Below, piece after piece: positions 35,000-44,655 of a stretch of DNA of 64,000 bases (within the stretch, counting starts at the first letter, position 1; each line of letters starts with the position of its first letter). A program made the position numbers and the translations under genes. The stretch covers positions 1-64,000 of the forward strand of contig DATCBY010000051.1 in NCBI GenBank assembly GCA_036511595.1, written 5' to 3'. The notes beneath the pieces were generated by a model. The model did not search any database and was not told where the DNA came from. It saw only the letters and a program-made list of their open reading frames with translations. The stretch comes from DASZQY01 sp036511595. Its GTDB lineage: Bacteria; Pseudomonadota; Alphaproteobacteria; Rhizobiales; Kaistiaceae.

Positions 35000-35366
35000 G
35001 GTGATTGCCGCAGGGTCGGGGGGTGGCGTTCTTGACCGACGTTCTAGGCGCATTGCGGGGAGGTCGGCAATTGCCACGACGCGCGGAGCCGCGCCGCCGC
35101 CGTGTTGATGCCTTACGGGCAAATATGATGCACGCCCCTCGATTGCAGGGGGGCGACCGACCCAGCCGGAATTCGCCGGCAGATTGCGCCGACGCCTTTC
35201 GATTTCACGGAGCCCATCTTGCTGAAACTATTGACATATGAAATGCATCCGCAGTCATTCCGAGATCGGCGGTCGCGCGCAGCATTTGCTTTTGCGCGCA
35301 GGTCGCGAAGGCAATCAATTGCAATCGCTGAGAGGCCGGGATAATCAGAATTTTGAAGGGAACCGC
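35000..35366. promoter_or_regulatory. Divergent promoter region between pepN and the sugar operon
   Basis: No gene is seen. It contains TTGACA at 35231-35236 on the plus strand with only a weak -10 candidate about 18 bases on, and GCCCCT/AGGGGGGC arms near 35134-35154 that could form a hairpin in the pepN leader. Near 35318, CAATTGCAATCG has the central CG of LacI-family operators, but the other half is poor. Confidence 0.35.
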
Positions 35367-36392
35367 ATGACGCGAACTACGCTTCAGGACGTGGCCCGGA
35401 GCGCGGGCGTCAGCCTCGCCACCGTGGATCGGGTTCTCAACCGGCGCCCGGGCGTTCACGCCCGCACGGAGGAACGCGTGCGCGCCGCGGTCAGCCTTCT
35501 GAAGTATCGGCCGGATCGGCTGGCGGCGCGTCTTGCGCGCGGCCGCGATCATCGCTTCCGCTTCGTGATGCCCACCGGAAACAACGCCTTCATGCAGGGG
35601 CTCGAGAAGGAGGTTCTCGCGGCGGCCGAGCGCTTTGCCGAAGAGCGCATGCAGATTTCCATCACCCATGTCGACGTTTTCGACGGCGACGTGCTCGCGG
35701 CGGCGCTGGAGAAACTCCACGGCGAAGTCGACGGCGTCGCCGTTGTCGCGCTCGACCACCCGAGCGTGCGCGAAGCCATCAATGACCTCACTGCCGCCGG
35801 CGTCACCGTGGTGACGTTGGTATCCGACGTTCCCCGCGCCAACCGTGCCCACTATGTCGGCATAGACAATTCCGCCGCAGGCCGCACGGCTGCCAGCCTC
35901 CTTGGTCGTTTCCTGGGCGGCCAGCCCGGCAAGGTCGGGCTGATCGCCGGATCAGTGGCGTTGCGCGATCACATCGAGCGGCAACTCGGCTTCGAGCAGG
36001 TCATCAGCCGCGACTTCCCCCATCTCCTGCTGCTGCCGGTCCGCGAGGGTCGCGATGAGGACGAGCGGGCTGAGGCGCTGTGCGGCGCCCTTCTCAAGGA
36101 CCATCCCGACCTCGTCGGCATCTACAACATAGGCGCCGGCACGGCGGGCGTGGTCGCCGCGCTCGAAGCCGGCAGCCGTGCGCGCGACATTGTCCTCATC
36201 GCGCACGACCTGACTGCGTTCAACCGCAAGCACCTCATCCGCGGCACCATCGACGCGATCATCAACCAGGACCCCGGGCACGAGGCGCGCAGTGCCGCGC
36301 GGCTGCTGATGGCGGAGCGCGAGGGAATTCCGGTGTATCCCGGCCAGGAGCGCATCCGGATTGATATTTTCCTTCGCGAAAACGTTCCGTAG
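35367..36392 (+). CDS. LacI-family transcriptional regulator
   Basis: The product is 341 residues from ATG 35367, with GAAGGGAA before it. The N-terminal HTH (TLQDVARSAGVSLATVDRVLNRRPGVHARTEERV) and hinge helix (RLAARLARG) are followed by a periplasmic-binding-protein-like effector domain (residues about 60-338) with motifs such as VVALDHPSVREAI, SLLGRFLGG and GLIAGS. It stands first in the xylB-xylA cluster and probably represses it, releasing DNA when a sugar binds. The effector domain resembles ribose/xylose binding proteins, which suits xylose or a related pentose, but the ligand is an inference. Confidence 0.93.
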   Translation: MTRTTLQDVARSAGVSLATVDRVLNRRPGVHARTEERVRAAVSLLKYRPDRLAARLARGRDHRFRFVMPTGNNAFMQGLEKEVLAAAERFAEERMQISITHVDVFDGDVLAAALEKLHGEVDGVAVVALDHPSVREAINDLTAAGVTVVTLVSDVPRANRAHYVGIDNSAAGRTAASLLGRFLGGQPGKVGLIAGSVALRDHIERQLGFEQVISRDFPHLLLLPVREGRDEDERAEALCGALLKDHPDLVGIYNIGAGTAGVVAALEAGSRARDIVLIAHDLTAFNRKHLIRGTIDAIINQDPGHEARSAARLLMAEREGIPVYPGQERIRIDIFLRENVP

Positions 36393-36419
36393 CGGCCGGG
36401 CGGGCGGGGGGATCAGCGG

Positions 36420-37877
36420 ATGTATCTCGGACTCGATATCGGCACCTCGTCGGTCAAGGCGGTGCTCATCGACGACGAACAGGCGGTCGTTGCCAGCCGG
36501 ACCGCGCCGCTCGAGGTTTCGAGGCCGCACTCCGGCTGGTCGGAGCAGGATCCGGAAGGCTGGTGGACTGCCTGCGGCGACGTGCTGGTCGCGTTGGCGC
36601 GATCGCACGCCGCAGCAGTGAGCGCGGTGAGGGGCATCGGCCTCTCTGGCCACATGCACGGCGCGACGTTGCTCGACTCCGCCGACCGGCCTCTCCGCCC
36701 GTGCATCCTCTGGAACGACGTGCGCTCAGCCGACGAAGCCGCCGAACTCGATCGCAATCCGAGCTTCCGCAGGATCACCGGCAATATCGTCTTTCCCGGC
36801 TTCACCGCGCCGAAGCTCGTCTGGGTGGCGAAACATGAGCCGGAAATCTTCGCCAAGGTGGCGACGGTCCTGCTGCCGAAGGATTACGTGCGACTCAAGC
36901 TCACCGGCGACCGCGCCTCCGAGATGTCGGATTCGGCAGGCACGTCATGGCTGGATGTCGGGCGGCGCGACTGGAGCGACGAACTGCTCGCCGCGACCCG
37001 GCTCAGCCGCAAGCAGATGCCGAGGCTTTACGAGGGTTCCGCCCCGACCGGTCGCTTGCGTGCCGACCTCGCCAGGCGCTGGGCCATGGCGAATCCGCCG
37101 ATCATCGCCGGCGGCGGCGGTGACAATGCCGCGACGGCATGCGGCCTCGGCGTGGTGCGGCCGGGCACCGCCTTCGTCTCGCTCGGCACGTCCGGTGTTC
37201 TTTTCGTCTCCAATGCCCGCTTTTCGCCCGATCCCGAGACGGCGGTGCACGCCTTCTGCCACGCCGTGCCCCACACGTGGCACCAGATGGGCGTGATCCT
37301 TTCCGCCGCCGGCGCCCTCGAATGGCTGGCGGAGTTGTTCGGAACAAGCGCCGCGGAAATCACCCGACCGCTCGATGGCCAGGATGCCGGCCCCGGAGAC
37401 GTGATCTTCCTGCCCTACCTCGGTGGCGAGCGCACGCCGCATAACGATGCCGCGGTCCGCGGAAGTTTCGTCGGCGTGAACTATGCGACCGACAGGACGG
37501 CGCTTGCGCGTGCGGTGCTGGAGGGCGTCGCGTTTGCGTTCGCGGATAATCTCGCGGCGCTGCGCAAGGCCGGCGCGACGGTTACCCGCGCGCTGGCGAG
37601 CGGCGGCGGCTCGCGCTCGCGTGCCTGGCTCGCCATCATTGCCAACGCGTTGAATATTGCCATAGACGTGCCGGAGGAGGGCGACTTCGGCGCCGGCCTC
37701 GGCGCAGCGCGTCTCGGCATGATCGCGGCAACAGGTTCTGATCCGTTCGCCGTTTGCGCGCCGCCCAGGATCCGCGAGACGATCGAGCCTGACAGTAACA
37801 TGGTGCCGGCCTATGCCGCTGCCTACGCGACCTACAAGAAACTCTATCCTGCCATCAAGGAGGCGACATCCCCATGA
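36420..37877 (+). CDS. xylB: Xylulokinase
   Basis: The product is 485 residues, an FGGY-family carbohydrate kinase of the usual length. LGLDIGTSSVKAVLID is the phosphate-1 motif, GLSGHMHGATLLD the sugar-contacting MHG motif characteristic of xylulokinases, WNDVRS follows, and LASGGGSRSRAWLAIIAN is the C-terminal FGGY signature. It phosphorylates D-xylulose to xylulose 5-phosphate in the cytosol, the second step after xylose isomerase. GGGGGG lies about eight bases before the ATG. Its stop overlaps the xylA start by four bases, and a strong AAGGAGG for xylA is inside its last codons. Confidence 0.95.
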   Translation: MYLGLDIGTSSVKAVLIDDEQAVVASRTAPLEVSRPHSGWSEQDPEGWWTACGDVLVALARSHAAAVSAVRGIGLSGHMHGATLLDSADRPLRPCILWNDVRSADEAAELDRNPSFRRITGNIVFPGFTAPKLVWVAKHEPEIFAKVATVLLPKDYVRLKLTGDRASEMSDSAGTSWLDVGRRDWSDELLAATRLSRKQMPRLYEGSAPTGRLRADLARRWAMANPPIIAGGGGDNAATACGLGVVRPGTAFVSLGTSGVLFVSNARFSPDPETAVHAFCHAVPHTWHQMGVILSAAGALEWLAELFGTSAAEITRPLDGQDAGPGDVIFLPYLGGERTPHNDAAVRGSFVGVNYATDRTALARAVLEGVAFAFADNLAALRKAGATVTRALASGGGSRSRAWLAIIANALNIAIDVPEEGDFGAGLGAARLGMIAATGSDPFAVCAPPRIRETIEPDSNMVPAYAAAYATYKKLYPAIKEATSP

Positions 37878-39190
37878 GTGCGCGTTTTTTCGGCCAGGAG
37901 AAGCCGGTGAAATATGTCGGCCAGAAGGCCGCCGACGGGTTCGCCTTCCGCTGGTACGATCCCAACCGCAAGGTGCTCGGCAAGCGCATGGAGGACCACC
38001 TCCGCTTCGCCATCTGCTACTGGCACTCGTTCACATGGCCGGGTACCGACCCGTTCGGTGGCGAGACGTTCATGCGCCCGTGGATGCACATGGACGACCC
38101 GATGGCGGCGGCCCGCCAGAAGGCAGACGTCGCCTTCGAGATGTTTCGCCTGCTGAACGTGCCGTTCTTCACCTTCCATGATCGCGACATCGCGCCGGAA
38201 GGCGCGACGCTCGCCGAGTCCAATCGCAACGTCCGAGCCATCGGCGAGGTCTTCGCGAAGAAAATGGAGAAGGCGAAGGTCAGGCTCCTCTGGGGCACCG
38301 CCAACCTGTTCTCCAATCGCCGCTACATGGCCGGCGCCGCAACCAACCCCGACCCCGAGGTCTTTGCCTACGCCGCCGCGCAGGTGAAGAACGCGCTCGA
38401 CCTGACCCATGACCTGGGCGGCGCCAACTATGTGCTGTGGGGCGGCCGCGAAGGTTACGAGACGCTGCTCAACACCGACATGAGCCGAGAGCTGGATCAG
38501 TTCGGCCGGTTTCTGACCATGGTCGTCGAACACAAGGCGAAGATCGGCTTCAAGGGCACGATCCTGATCGAGCCGAAGCCGAAGGAACCGACCAAGCACC
38601 AGTATGACTACGACGTCGGGACCATCTACGGCATGCTCCAGCGCTTCGATCTCGACAAACAGGTCAAGATCAACATCGAGCAGAACCATGCTATCCTCGC
38701 CGGCCACACCTTCGAGCACGAACTGTCGCTGGCCGTCGCCAATGGGATTCTCGGTTCCATCGATATCAACCGCGGCGACTACCTGCTCGGCTGGGACACG
38801 GACCAGTTCGCCATGTCGATCCCGGAGATCGCGCTCACCTGCTACACCATCTTCAAGGCAGGCGGCTTCACTACCGGGGGGTTTAACTTCGATGCCAAGA
38901 TTCGCCGCCAGTCGATCGAGCCGGACGATCTGCTGATCGCCCACGCCGGTTCGATGGACGCATGCGCCCGCGGTCTGCTGACCGCTGAGCAGATGATCCA
39001 GGACGGGAAGCTCGCAGCGTTCGTCGAGGACCGCTACGCCGGATGGAAGGGCAAGGAGGGCAAGGCCATCCTCGCCGGCAAGAGGTCACTGGACGACCTC
39101 TCGGCGTATGTGCTGAAAAAGAATATGGAACCGCAGCCGAGAAGCGGCAGGCAGGAGTACCTCGAGACGTTGCTCAACACCTACATTTAG
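37874..39190 (+). CDS. xylA: Xylose isomerase
   Basis: The product is 438 residues, a long (class II) xylose isomerase. Diagnostic stretches are HSFTWPGTDPFGGETF, FFTFHDRDIAPEG with the catalytic His-Asp, NYVLWGGREGYETLLNTD, TILIEPKPKEPTKHQYDYD with a metal-binding Glu and the lid Lys, and KINIEQNHAILAGHTFEHEL. It converts D-xylose to D-xylulose with two divalent metal ions. Translationally coupled to xylB. No xylose ABC transporter (xylFGH) is present in the cluster. Confidence 0.97.
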   Translation: MSARFFGQEKPVKYVGQKAADGFAFRWYDPNRKVLGKRMEDHLRFAICYWHSFTWPGTDPFGGETFMRPWMHMDDPMAAARQKADVAFEMFRLLNVPFFTFHDRDIAPEGATLAESNRNVRAIGEVFAKKMEKAKVRLLWGTANLFSNRRYMAGAATNPDPEVFAYAAAQVKNALDLTHDLGGANYVLWGGREGYETLLNTDMSRELDQFGRFLTMVVEHKAKIGFKGTILIEPKPKEPTKHQYDYDVGTIYGMLQRFDLDKQVKINIEQNHAILAGHTFEHELSLAVANGILGSIDINRGDYLLGWDTDQFAMSIPEIALTCYTIFKAGGFTTGGFNFDAKIRRQSIEPDDLLIAHAGSMDACARGLLTAEQMIQDGKLAAFVEDRYAGWKGKEGKAILAGKRSLDDLSAYVLKKNMEPQPRSGRQEYLETLLNTYI

Positions 39191-39243
39191 CGCGGCGGAT
39201 GGCGAGACGAACCCGCCGCGATGCTGCCCGGAGGGAGGACGCT

Positions 39244-40299
39244 ATGAAGACGATCAAGGGGCCGGCAATTTTTCTCGCCCAGTTCGCTGGCGATGCCGCG
39301 CCGTTCAACACGCTGAAGGGCATGGCCGGCTGGGCCGCGTCGCTCGGCTACAAGGGCATCCAGATCCCGGCGTGGGACGGGCGCCTAATCGACATCAAGA
39401 AAGCCGCATCGAGCAAGACCTACTGCGACGAGATCAATGGCGTGGTGAAGGAGGCGGGCCTCGCCATCACGGAGCTCGCCTGCCACCTTCAGGGTCAGCT
39501 GGTGGCGGTGAACCCGCTGTTTGATGCGGCCTTTGACGGTTTCGCGGTGCCCGAGGTGCGTGGTGACCCGAAGGCGCGCCAGAAATGGGCCGTCGATCAG
39601 GTCAAGGCGACGCTGAAGGCGTCCTCCAATCTTGGCCTGAAGTCGACCCCCACCTTCACGGGAGCGTTCGTGTGGCCTTTCATGTATCCGTGGCCGCAGC
39701 GCCCGGCGGGGCTGGTCGAAACCGCGTTCGACGAACTGGCCAAGCGCTGGAAGCCGATCTTCGAGTACGCCGACGACCAGGGCGTGGACGTCGCGTTCGA
39801 ACTGCATCCCGGCGAGGACATCCACGATGGCGTCACGTTCGAGATGCTGCTCGACCGGGTGGGCGGCCACAAGCGTTGCGGCATCAACTACGACCCATCG
39901 CACTTCATCCTGCAGCAGCTCGACTATCTCGAATTCATCGACATCTATCACGAGCGGATTTTCGCCTTCCACGTCAAGGATGCGGAGTTCAACCCGACTG
40001 GCAGGCAGGGTGCCTACGGCGGCTTCCAGTCGTGGGTGAACCGGGCCGGTCGCTTCCGCTCGCTGGGCGACGGGCAGGTCGATTTCGGCGCCATCTTCTC
40101 CAAACTCTCCCAATACGACTATGACCGCTGGGCGGTGCTCGAATGGGAGTGCTGCATCAAGAGCCCCGAGCAGGGGGCGGCAGAGGGCGCGCCGTTCATT
40201 GCGAAGCACATCATCGAGGTGACGACGAGGGCCTTCGACGACTTTGCCTCGAGCGGCGTCGATGAGAAGGCGAACCGCAAGATGCTTGGTATCGGTTGA
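39244..40299 (+). CDS. Sugar phosphate isomerase/epimerase (AP-endonuclease-2-like TIM barrel)
   Basis: The product is 351 residues from ATG 39244, with GGAGGGAGGAC before it. The TIM-barrel metal-binding pattern is present: VDVAFELHPGEDIHDG, GINYDPSHFILQQLDYLEFI, FAFHVKDAEFNP and a final WAVLEWECCIKSPEQGA. Relatives include IolE/IolI-type and hydroxypyruvate-isomerase-type enzymes, often next to Gfo/Idh/MocA dehydrogenases as here. It probably isomerises or epimerises a ketose or keto-inositol intermediate; the exact substrate is unknown. It follows xylA by 53 bp and precedes the dehydrogenase by 12 bp, so it belongs to the same operon. Confidence 0.88.
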   Translation: MKTIKGPAIFLAQFAGDAAPFNTLKGMAGWAASLGYKGIQIPAWDGRLIDIKKAASSKTYCDEINGVVKEAGLAITELACHLQGQLVAVNPLFDAAFDGFAVPEVRGDPKARQKWAVDQVKATLKASSNLGLKSTPTFTGAFVWPFMYPWPQRPAGLVETAFDELAKRWKPIFEYADDQGVDVAFELHPGEDIHDGVTFEMLLDRVGGHKRCGINYDPSHFILQQLDYLEFIDIYHERIFAFHVKDAEFNPTGRQGAYGGFQSWVNRAGRFRSLGDGQVDFGAIFSKLSQYDYDRWAVLEWECCIKSPEQGAAEGAPFIAKHIIEVTTRAFDDFASSGVDEKANRKMLGIG

Positions 40300-40311
40300 G
40301 GGGAGCCGGCA

Positions 40312-41478
40312 ATGGTTGAAGGACGTAGCGACGCGAAGGCCAGCGGGCGTATCCGTCTCGGCATGGTCGGCGGCGGGCAAGGCGCCTTCATCGGCGCCGT
40401 CCACCGCATCGCCGCGCGCATCGACGACCAGTACGACCTGGTCGCCGGCGCGCTTTCGTCCACGCCGAAAAAGGCAATTGCCTCGGCGCTGGAGATCGGC
40501 ATCGCGCCGGACCGCGCCTATGGCTCCTTCGAGGAGATGGCGAAGGCCGAGGCCAGGCGTGCGGACGGCATCGAGGTGGTGGCGATTGTCACGCCAAACC
40601 ACATGCACGCGCCGGCCGCCAAGGCGTTCCTCAAGGCCGGCATTCACGTCATCTCCGACAAACCGCTGGCGCTCAACGCAAAGGAGGCGAAGGAGCTGGT
40701 GGCGCTGACGAAGAAGACCGGCAGGATCTTCGCTGTCACGCACAACTACACCGGCTACCCGATGATCCGTCAGGCGCGCGAGATGATCGCCGCCGGCGAA
40801 CTCGGTGATCTGCGCCTCGTGCAGGCAGAGTATGCACAGGATTGGCTGACCGAGCGCATCGAGGCGACCGGCCAGAAGCAGGCCGGCTGGCGGACCGATC
40901 CGAAACGCTCCGGCGCCGGCGCCCTCGGCGACATCGGCACCCACGCCTATAATCTCGCGTGCTTCGTCACCGGCCTGACCGCGGACTCGCTGCTCGCCGA
41001 TCTCACCTCGTTCGTCAAAGGCCGCCAAGTGGACGACAACGACAACCTGCTGCTGCGCTTCAAGAGCGGCGCCAAAGGCATGTTGTGGGCGAGCCAGGTC
41101 GCCCCCGGCAATGAGAACGGGTTGACCCTGCGCGTGTACGGCACCAAGGGCGGCATTTCCTGGAAGCAGGAAGAGCCGAACACGCTCTGGTTTGCGCCCT
41201 ACGGCCAGCCGCCGCGGAAAATCACGCGCGGCGGCGCCGGCTCGGGCGCGGCGGCAGCCCGTGTCACCCGCGTTCCCTCCGGCCATCCCGAAGGGTACCT
41301 CGAAGGCTTCGCCAATATTTACAGCGAGGTGGCACGCGCCATTCGCGCCGCGCGCGACGGCTCGAAACTCGATCGGGCGGTCGTCTTCCCGACCGTCGAG
41401 GACGGGCTGAGGGGCATGGAGTTCATCGAGGCGGCGATCAAGTCCAGCGCCAAGGGGAGTGTCTGGGTGAAGCTGTAG
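40312..41478 (+). CDS. Gfo/Idh/MocA-family NAD(P)-dependent oxidoreductase
   Basis: The product is 388 residues. Rossmann motif LGMVGGGQGAFIGAVHR is at about 18-34; VAIVTPNHMHAPAAKAFLKAGIHVISDKPLAL follows, in which DKP replaces the usual EKP; then the catalytic region GDIGTHAYNLACFVTG with the Asp-Ile-Gly-x-His pattern of inositol and sugar dehydrogenases. It should oxidise a polyol or sugar ring hydroxyl with NAD(P). Together with the TIM-barrel isomerase just upstream it may form a short route for a rare sugar that enters the xylose pathway, or an independent activity that shares the LacI control. Confidence 0.9.
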   Translation: MVEGRSDAKASGRIRLGMVGGGQGAFIGAVHRIAARIDDQYDLVAGALSSTPKKAIASALEIGIAPDRAYGSFEEMAKAEARRADGIEVVAIVTPNHMHAPAAKAFLKAGIHVISDKPLALNAKEAKELVALTKKTGRIFAVTHNYTGYPMIRQAREMIAAGELGDLRLVQAEYAQDWLTERIEATGQKQAGWRTDPKRSGAGALGDIGTHAYNLACFVTGLTADSLLADLTSFVKGRQVDDNDNLLLRFKSGAKGMLWASQVAPGNENGLTLRVYGTKGGISWKQEEPNTLWFAPYGQPPRKITRGGAGSGAAAARVTRVPSGHPEGYLEGFANIYSEVARAIRAARDGSKLDRAVVFPTVEDGLRGMEFIEAAIKSSAKGSVWVKL

Positions 41479-41587
41479 CTTAGGCGAGGCGGCGCGACCC
41501 GACTCGCCTTCACCGCGAGAGCGCAGCGCAGTGCGAAGTTTGATACGCGTCGCTGGCGATGGCGCATTGCTCCGCTAGTATGCCTCT

Positions 41588-44500
41588 ATGTCGCCGCCCT
41601 CCTTCCCCGCATTCTCCGCGCCCTATGCCCCTTCCGACGAAGCGCTGATCCGCCGCTTCATCGCCGAAACGCAGCTCGACGCGGCTGCCGATGCGCGCAT
41701 CGATGCGACCGCGACAGCCCTGATCGCGGCAATCCGCGCCCGCTCCGGTTCCATCGGCGGACTGGAGGATTTCCTGCGCGAATTCGCGCTGTCGACCCGC
41801 GAGGGGTTGGCACTGATGGTGCTGGCGGAAGCGCTGCTCCGCATTCCCGACAGCGCCACCCAGGACAAGCTGATCGAGGACAAGCTCGGCGGTGGCGACT
41901 GGGACGAGCACGCCGGCCATGGCGACAAGCTGTTCGTTGCCGCGTCAATCTGGGCGCTTAGCCTGTCCAGCCGCCTGGTCCAGCCGGGCGATACCCCGCA
42001 GGGCATCATCGGCGGCATCGTCCGACGCCTGGGCGCGCCCGCGGTGCGCGCCGCAACACGGCAGGGCATGCGCGTTCTCGGCCATCATTTCGTTCTTGGC
42101 GAAACAATCGGCGACGCGTTGCATCGTGCGAAGTCTGAAGAGAAGCGCGGCGTCCGCCATTCCTACGACATGCTGGGCGAGGGTGCGCGCACCGCGGGCG
42201 ACGCAGAGCGCTACCTCGCCGCCTACGCCGACGCGTTGGAAGCCATCGGCAAATCTGCGGCCAGCGGCGCAACATTGCCGGGCCGGCCGGGAATTTCAGT
42301 CAAGCTGTCCGCGCTGCACCCGCGCTATGAGGCGGTAAAGGCCGGCCGGGTCATGCCGGAGCTGGTGCCGCGACTGCTTATGCTGGCGCGCGCCGCCAAA
42401 AGCCACGACCTCAACCTCACTGTCGATGCCGAGGAGGCTGATCGGCTGGAACTATCGCTGCAGGTGTTCGCCGCCGTTGCCGGCGACCCAACGCTCGCCG
42501 GTTGGGATGGCTTCGGCCTCGCCATACAGGCCTACCAGAAGCGCGCCGCGGCCGTAGTCGAATGGATCGACGGACTCGCCGCGTCGCTTGGGCGGCGCTT
42601 GATGGTGCGGCTGGTCAAGGGCGCCTACTGGGACACCGAGGTAAAGCGGGCGCAGGAGCGCGGTCTCGCCGACTATCCGGTATTCACGCGCAAGCCCGCC
42701 ACCGACCAGTCATATCTCGCCTGCGCTCATCGGCTGCTCCGCTCCCGTCCGCGCATCTATCCGCAGTTCGCCACCCACAACGCCCTGACAGTCGCAGCCA
42801 TCCTGGAGATGGCTGGCGGCGCCGAGGGCTTCGAGTTCCAGCGGCTGCACGGCATGGGTGAGGCGTTGCACGCGGCGGTGGTCGAGCGCGATCCGGCGGT
42901 GGCGTATCGCATTTATGCCCCGGTCGGCGGCCATCGCGAACTGCTCGCCTACTTGGTTCGCCGTTTGCTGGAGAACGGCGCCAATTCGTCGTTCGTCGCC
43001 GTTGTTGGCGACAAGGATATTCCGGTAGCCGAGTTGCTGCGTCGTCCCGCCGAAATGCTAGACGGCGGAACGCACGCCCGCCATGGGCGCATCCCGCTGC
43101 CCGCGGACCTCTACGCGCCGGCCCGCAAGAATTCGCGCGGCATGGAATTCGGCTCGGCGGCCGATCTCGCTGCGCTCGTGGCGGGAATCGCAAGGGCGGA
43201 TGAGCCGCTTGGTCGGGTCGTCGATCTGCCGGCGGACCAGATCGACGCGATGATGACGACAGCGGCCCAAGGCTTCGACGTCTGGTCGCGCACGCCGCCG
43301 ATGCAGCGGGCCGCCGCCCTCGATCACCTGGCTGATCTCCTTGAGGCCGACCGCGACGGACTGGTGGCCTTGATGGCGCAAGAAGGCGGCAAGACGCTGG
43401 TCGACGGTGTCGCCGAGGTGCGCGAGGCGACGGATTTCTGCCGCTACTACGCTTCGCAGGCGCGGCTTCTCTTCGCCGCGGACGAAGTCATGCCCGGGCC
43501 GACCGGCGAGAGCGATAATCTCGTGCGACGCGGACGCGGCATCTTCGTCTGCATCTCGCCGTGGAATTTCCCGCTGGCGATATTCCTGGGGCAGGTCACG
43601 GCGGCGCTCGCAGCGGGCAACGCCGTTATAGCCAAGCCGGCGGAGCAGACGCCCCAGACAGCCCGCCGCGCCATGGATCTCTTCCACCGCGCCGGCATCC
43701 CGGCCGCCGCAGCACAGCTTGCCATAGGCGCCGGCAACGTTGGTGCGGCGCTAGTGGCCCATCCCGCCGTCGCCGGCGTCGCTTTCACCGGCTCGACCGA
43801 GGCTGCGTGGGCGATCAATCGCGCGCTGGCGGCGAAGCGCGGGCCGATCGTACCGCTCATCGCCGAGACCGGCGGCATCAATGCCATGATCGTCGACGCG
43901 ACCGCGCTGCCGGAGCAGGTCGCCGACGATGTGATGGCGTCCGCCTTTCGCTCGGCCGGCCAGCGTTGCTCGGCGTTGCGCCTGCTCTGCGTTCAGGAAG
44001 ACGTCGCCGATCGCACCGTCGCGATGATTGCCGGCGCCGCCGCGGAACTCAGCCTCGGCGATCCGCGCGATCCGGCCACCGACGTCGGTCCGGTCATCGA
44101 TACGGAAGCAAAGCAGAGCCTCGACGCCCACATCGCCGCGATGCGGGCTGCGCCGTTCGCGAAGATCGTCTATGCCGGCGCCGCGCCGGCTGCCGGTGCG
44201 TTCGTCGCGCCCCACATCGTCGCGCTAGACTCGCCTTCGCGCCTGGACCACGAGGTGTTCGGGCCGATCCTTCATGTCGTTCGCTGGAAAGCCGGCGAAC
44301 TCGATTCGCTGCTGAATGACATCGCCGCCACCGGCTACGGGCTCACCCTCGGCATCCATTCGCGCATCGACGAGACGGTCCGGCGCGTCATCGACCGGCT
44401 GCCGGTCGGCAACGTCTATGTCAATCGCAACATCATCGGCGCGGTCGTCGGCACGCAGCCGTTCGGCGGCTCGGGTCTATCCGGCACCGGACCAAAGGCG

Positions 44501-44605
44501 GGCGGCCCCGACTACCTGCGTCGCTTCGCGCTGGAGCAGGTCGTATCGGTCAACACCGCGGCAGCCGGCGGCAACGCTTCGCTGGTCGCCATGGACGACG
44601 ACTAG
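41588..44605 (+). CDS. putA: Bifunctional proline dehydrogenase / L-glutamate gamma-semialdehyde dehydrogenase PutA
   Basis: The product is 1005 residues. The FAD-dependent proline dehydrogenase barrel occupies about 165-470 (VKLSALHPRYEA, LTVDAEEADRLELSL, RLVKGAYWDTEVKRAQERG, ATHNALTVAAI, QRLHGMGEAL). The aldehyde dehydrogenase domain covers about 525-985, with PWNFPLAIFLGQV, the catalytic pair Glu near 759 (IAETGGINAMIVD) and Cys near 794 (SAGQRCSALR). The N-terminal RHH DNA-binding domain of E. coli PutA and the extra C-terminal domain are absent, so this is a minimal, non-regulatory form. It converts proline to glutamate on the inner membrane surface. The start has only a weak ribosome binding site. 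Confidence 0.96.
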   Translation: MSPPSFPAFSAPYAPSDEALIRRFIAETQLDAAADARIDATATALIAAIRARSGSIGGLEDFLREFALSTREGLALMVLAEALLRIPDSATQDKLIEDKLGGGDWDEHAGHGDKLFVAASIWALSLSSRLVQPGDTPQGIIGGIVRRLGAPAVRAATRQGMRVLGHHFVLGETIGDALHRAKSEEKRGVRHSYDMLGEGARTAGDAERYLAAYADALEAIGKSAASGATLPGRPGISVKLSALHPRYEAVKAGRVMPELVPRLLMLARAAKSHDLNLTVDAEEADRLELSLQVFAAVAGDPTLAGWDGFGLAIQAYQKRAAAVVEWIDGLAASLGRRLMVRLVKGAYWDTEVKRAQERGLADYPVFTRKPATDQSYLACAHRLLRSRPRIYPQFATHNALTVAAILEMAGGAEGFEFQRLHGMGEALHAAVVERDPAVAYRIYAPVGGHRELLAYLVRRLLENGANSSFVAVVGDKDIPVAELLRRPAEMLDGGTHARHGRIPLPADLYAPARKNSRGMEFGSAADLAALVAGIARADEPLGRVVDLPADQIDAMMTTAAQGFDVWSRTPPMQRAAALDHLADLLEADRDGLVALMAQEGGKTLVDGVAEVREATDFCRYYASQARLLFAADEVMPGPTGESDNLVRRGRGIFVCISPWNFPLAIFLGQVTAALAAGNAVIAKPAEQTPQTARRAMDLFHRAGIPAAAAQLAIGAGNVGAALVAHPAVAGVAFTGSTEAAWAINRALAAKRGPIVPLIAETGGINAMIVDATALPEQVADDVMASAFRSAGQRCSALRLLCVQEDVADRTVAMIAGAAAELSLGDPRDPATDVGPVIDTEAKQSLDAHIAAMRAAPFAKIVYAGAAPAAGAFVAPHIVALDSPSRLDHEVFGPILHVVRWKAGELDSLLNDIAATGYGLTLGIHSRIDETVRRVIDRLPVGNVYVNRNIIGAVVGTQPFGGSGLSGTGPKAGGPDYLRRFALEQVVSVNTAAAGGNASLVAMDDD

Positions 44606-44655
44606 CTCCGCCTCCTCGCCTCTGCCATTCTGCCGGCTCGCAGGGACTATCTCGC

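Noticed and set aside
33419..35035. 538-codon plus-strand frame opposite pepN
   Set aside because: It is the GC-driven shadow of pepN; the minus strand has GAMEN and HExxH.
39385..41286. 633-codon minus-strand frame opposite the isomerase and oxidoreductase genes
   Set aside because: Arg/Ala/Gly-rich shadow crossing two real genes; no domain seen.
41479..41587. AGGCGAG/CTCGCCT arms after the sugar operon considered as a terminator
   Set aside because: Fourteen-base loop and no T-run; too weak to call.
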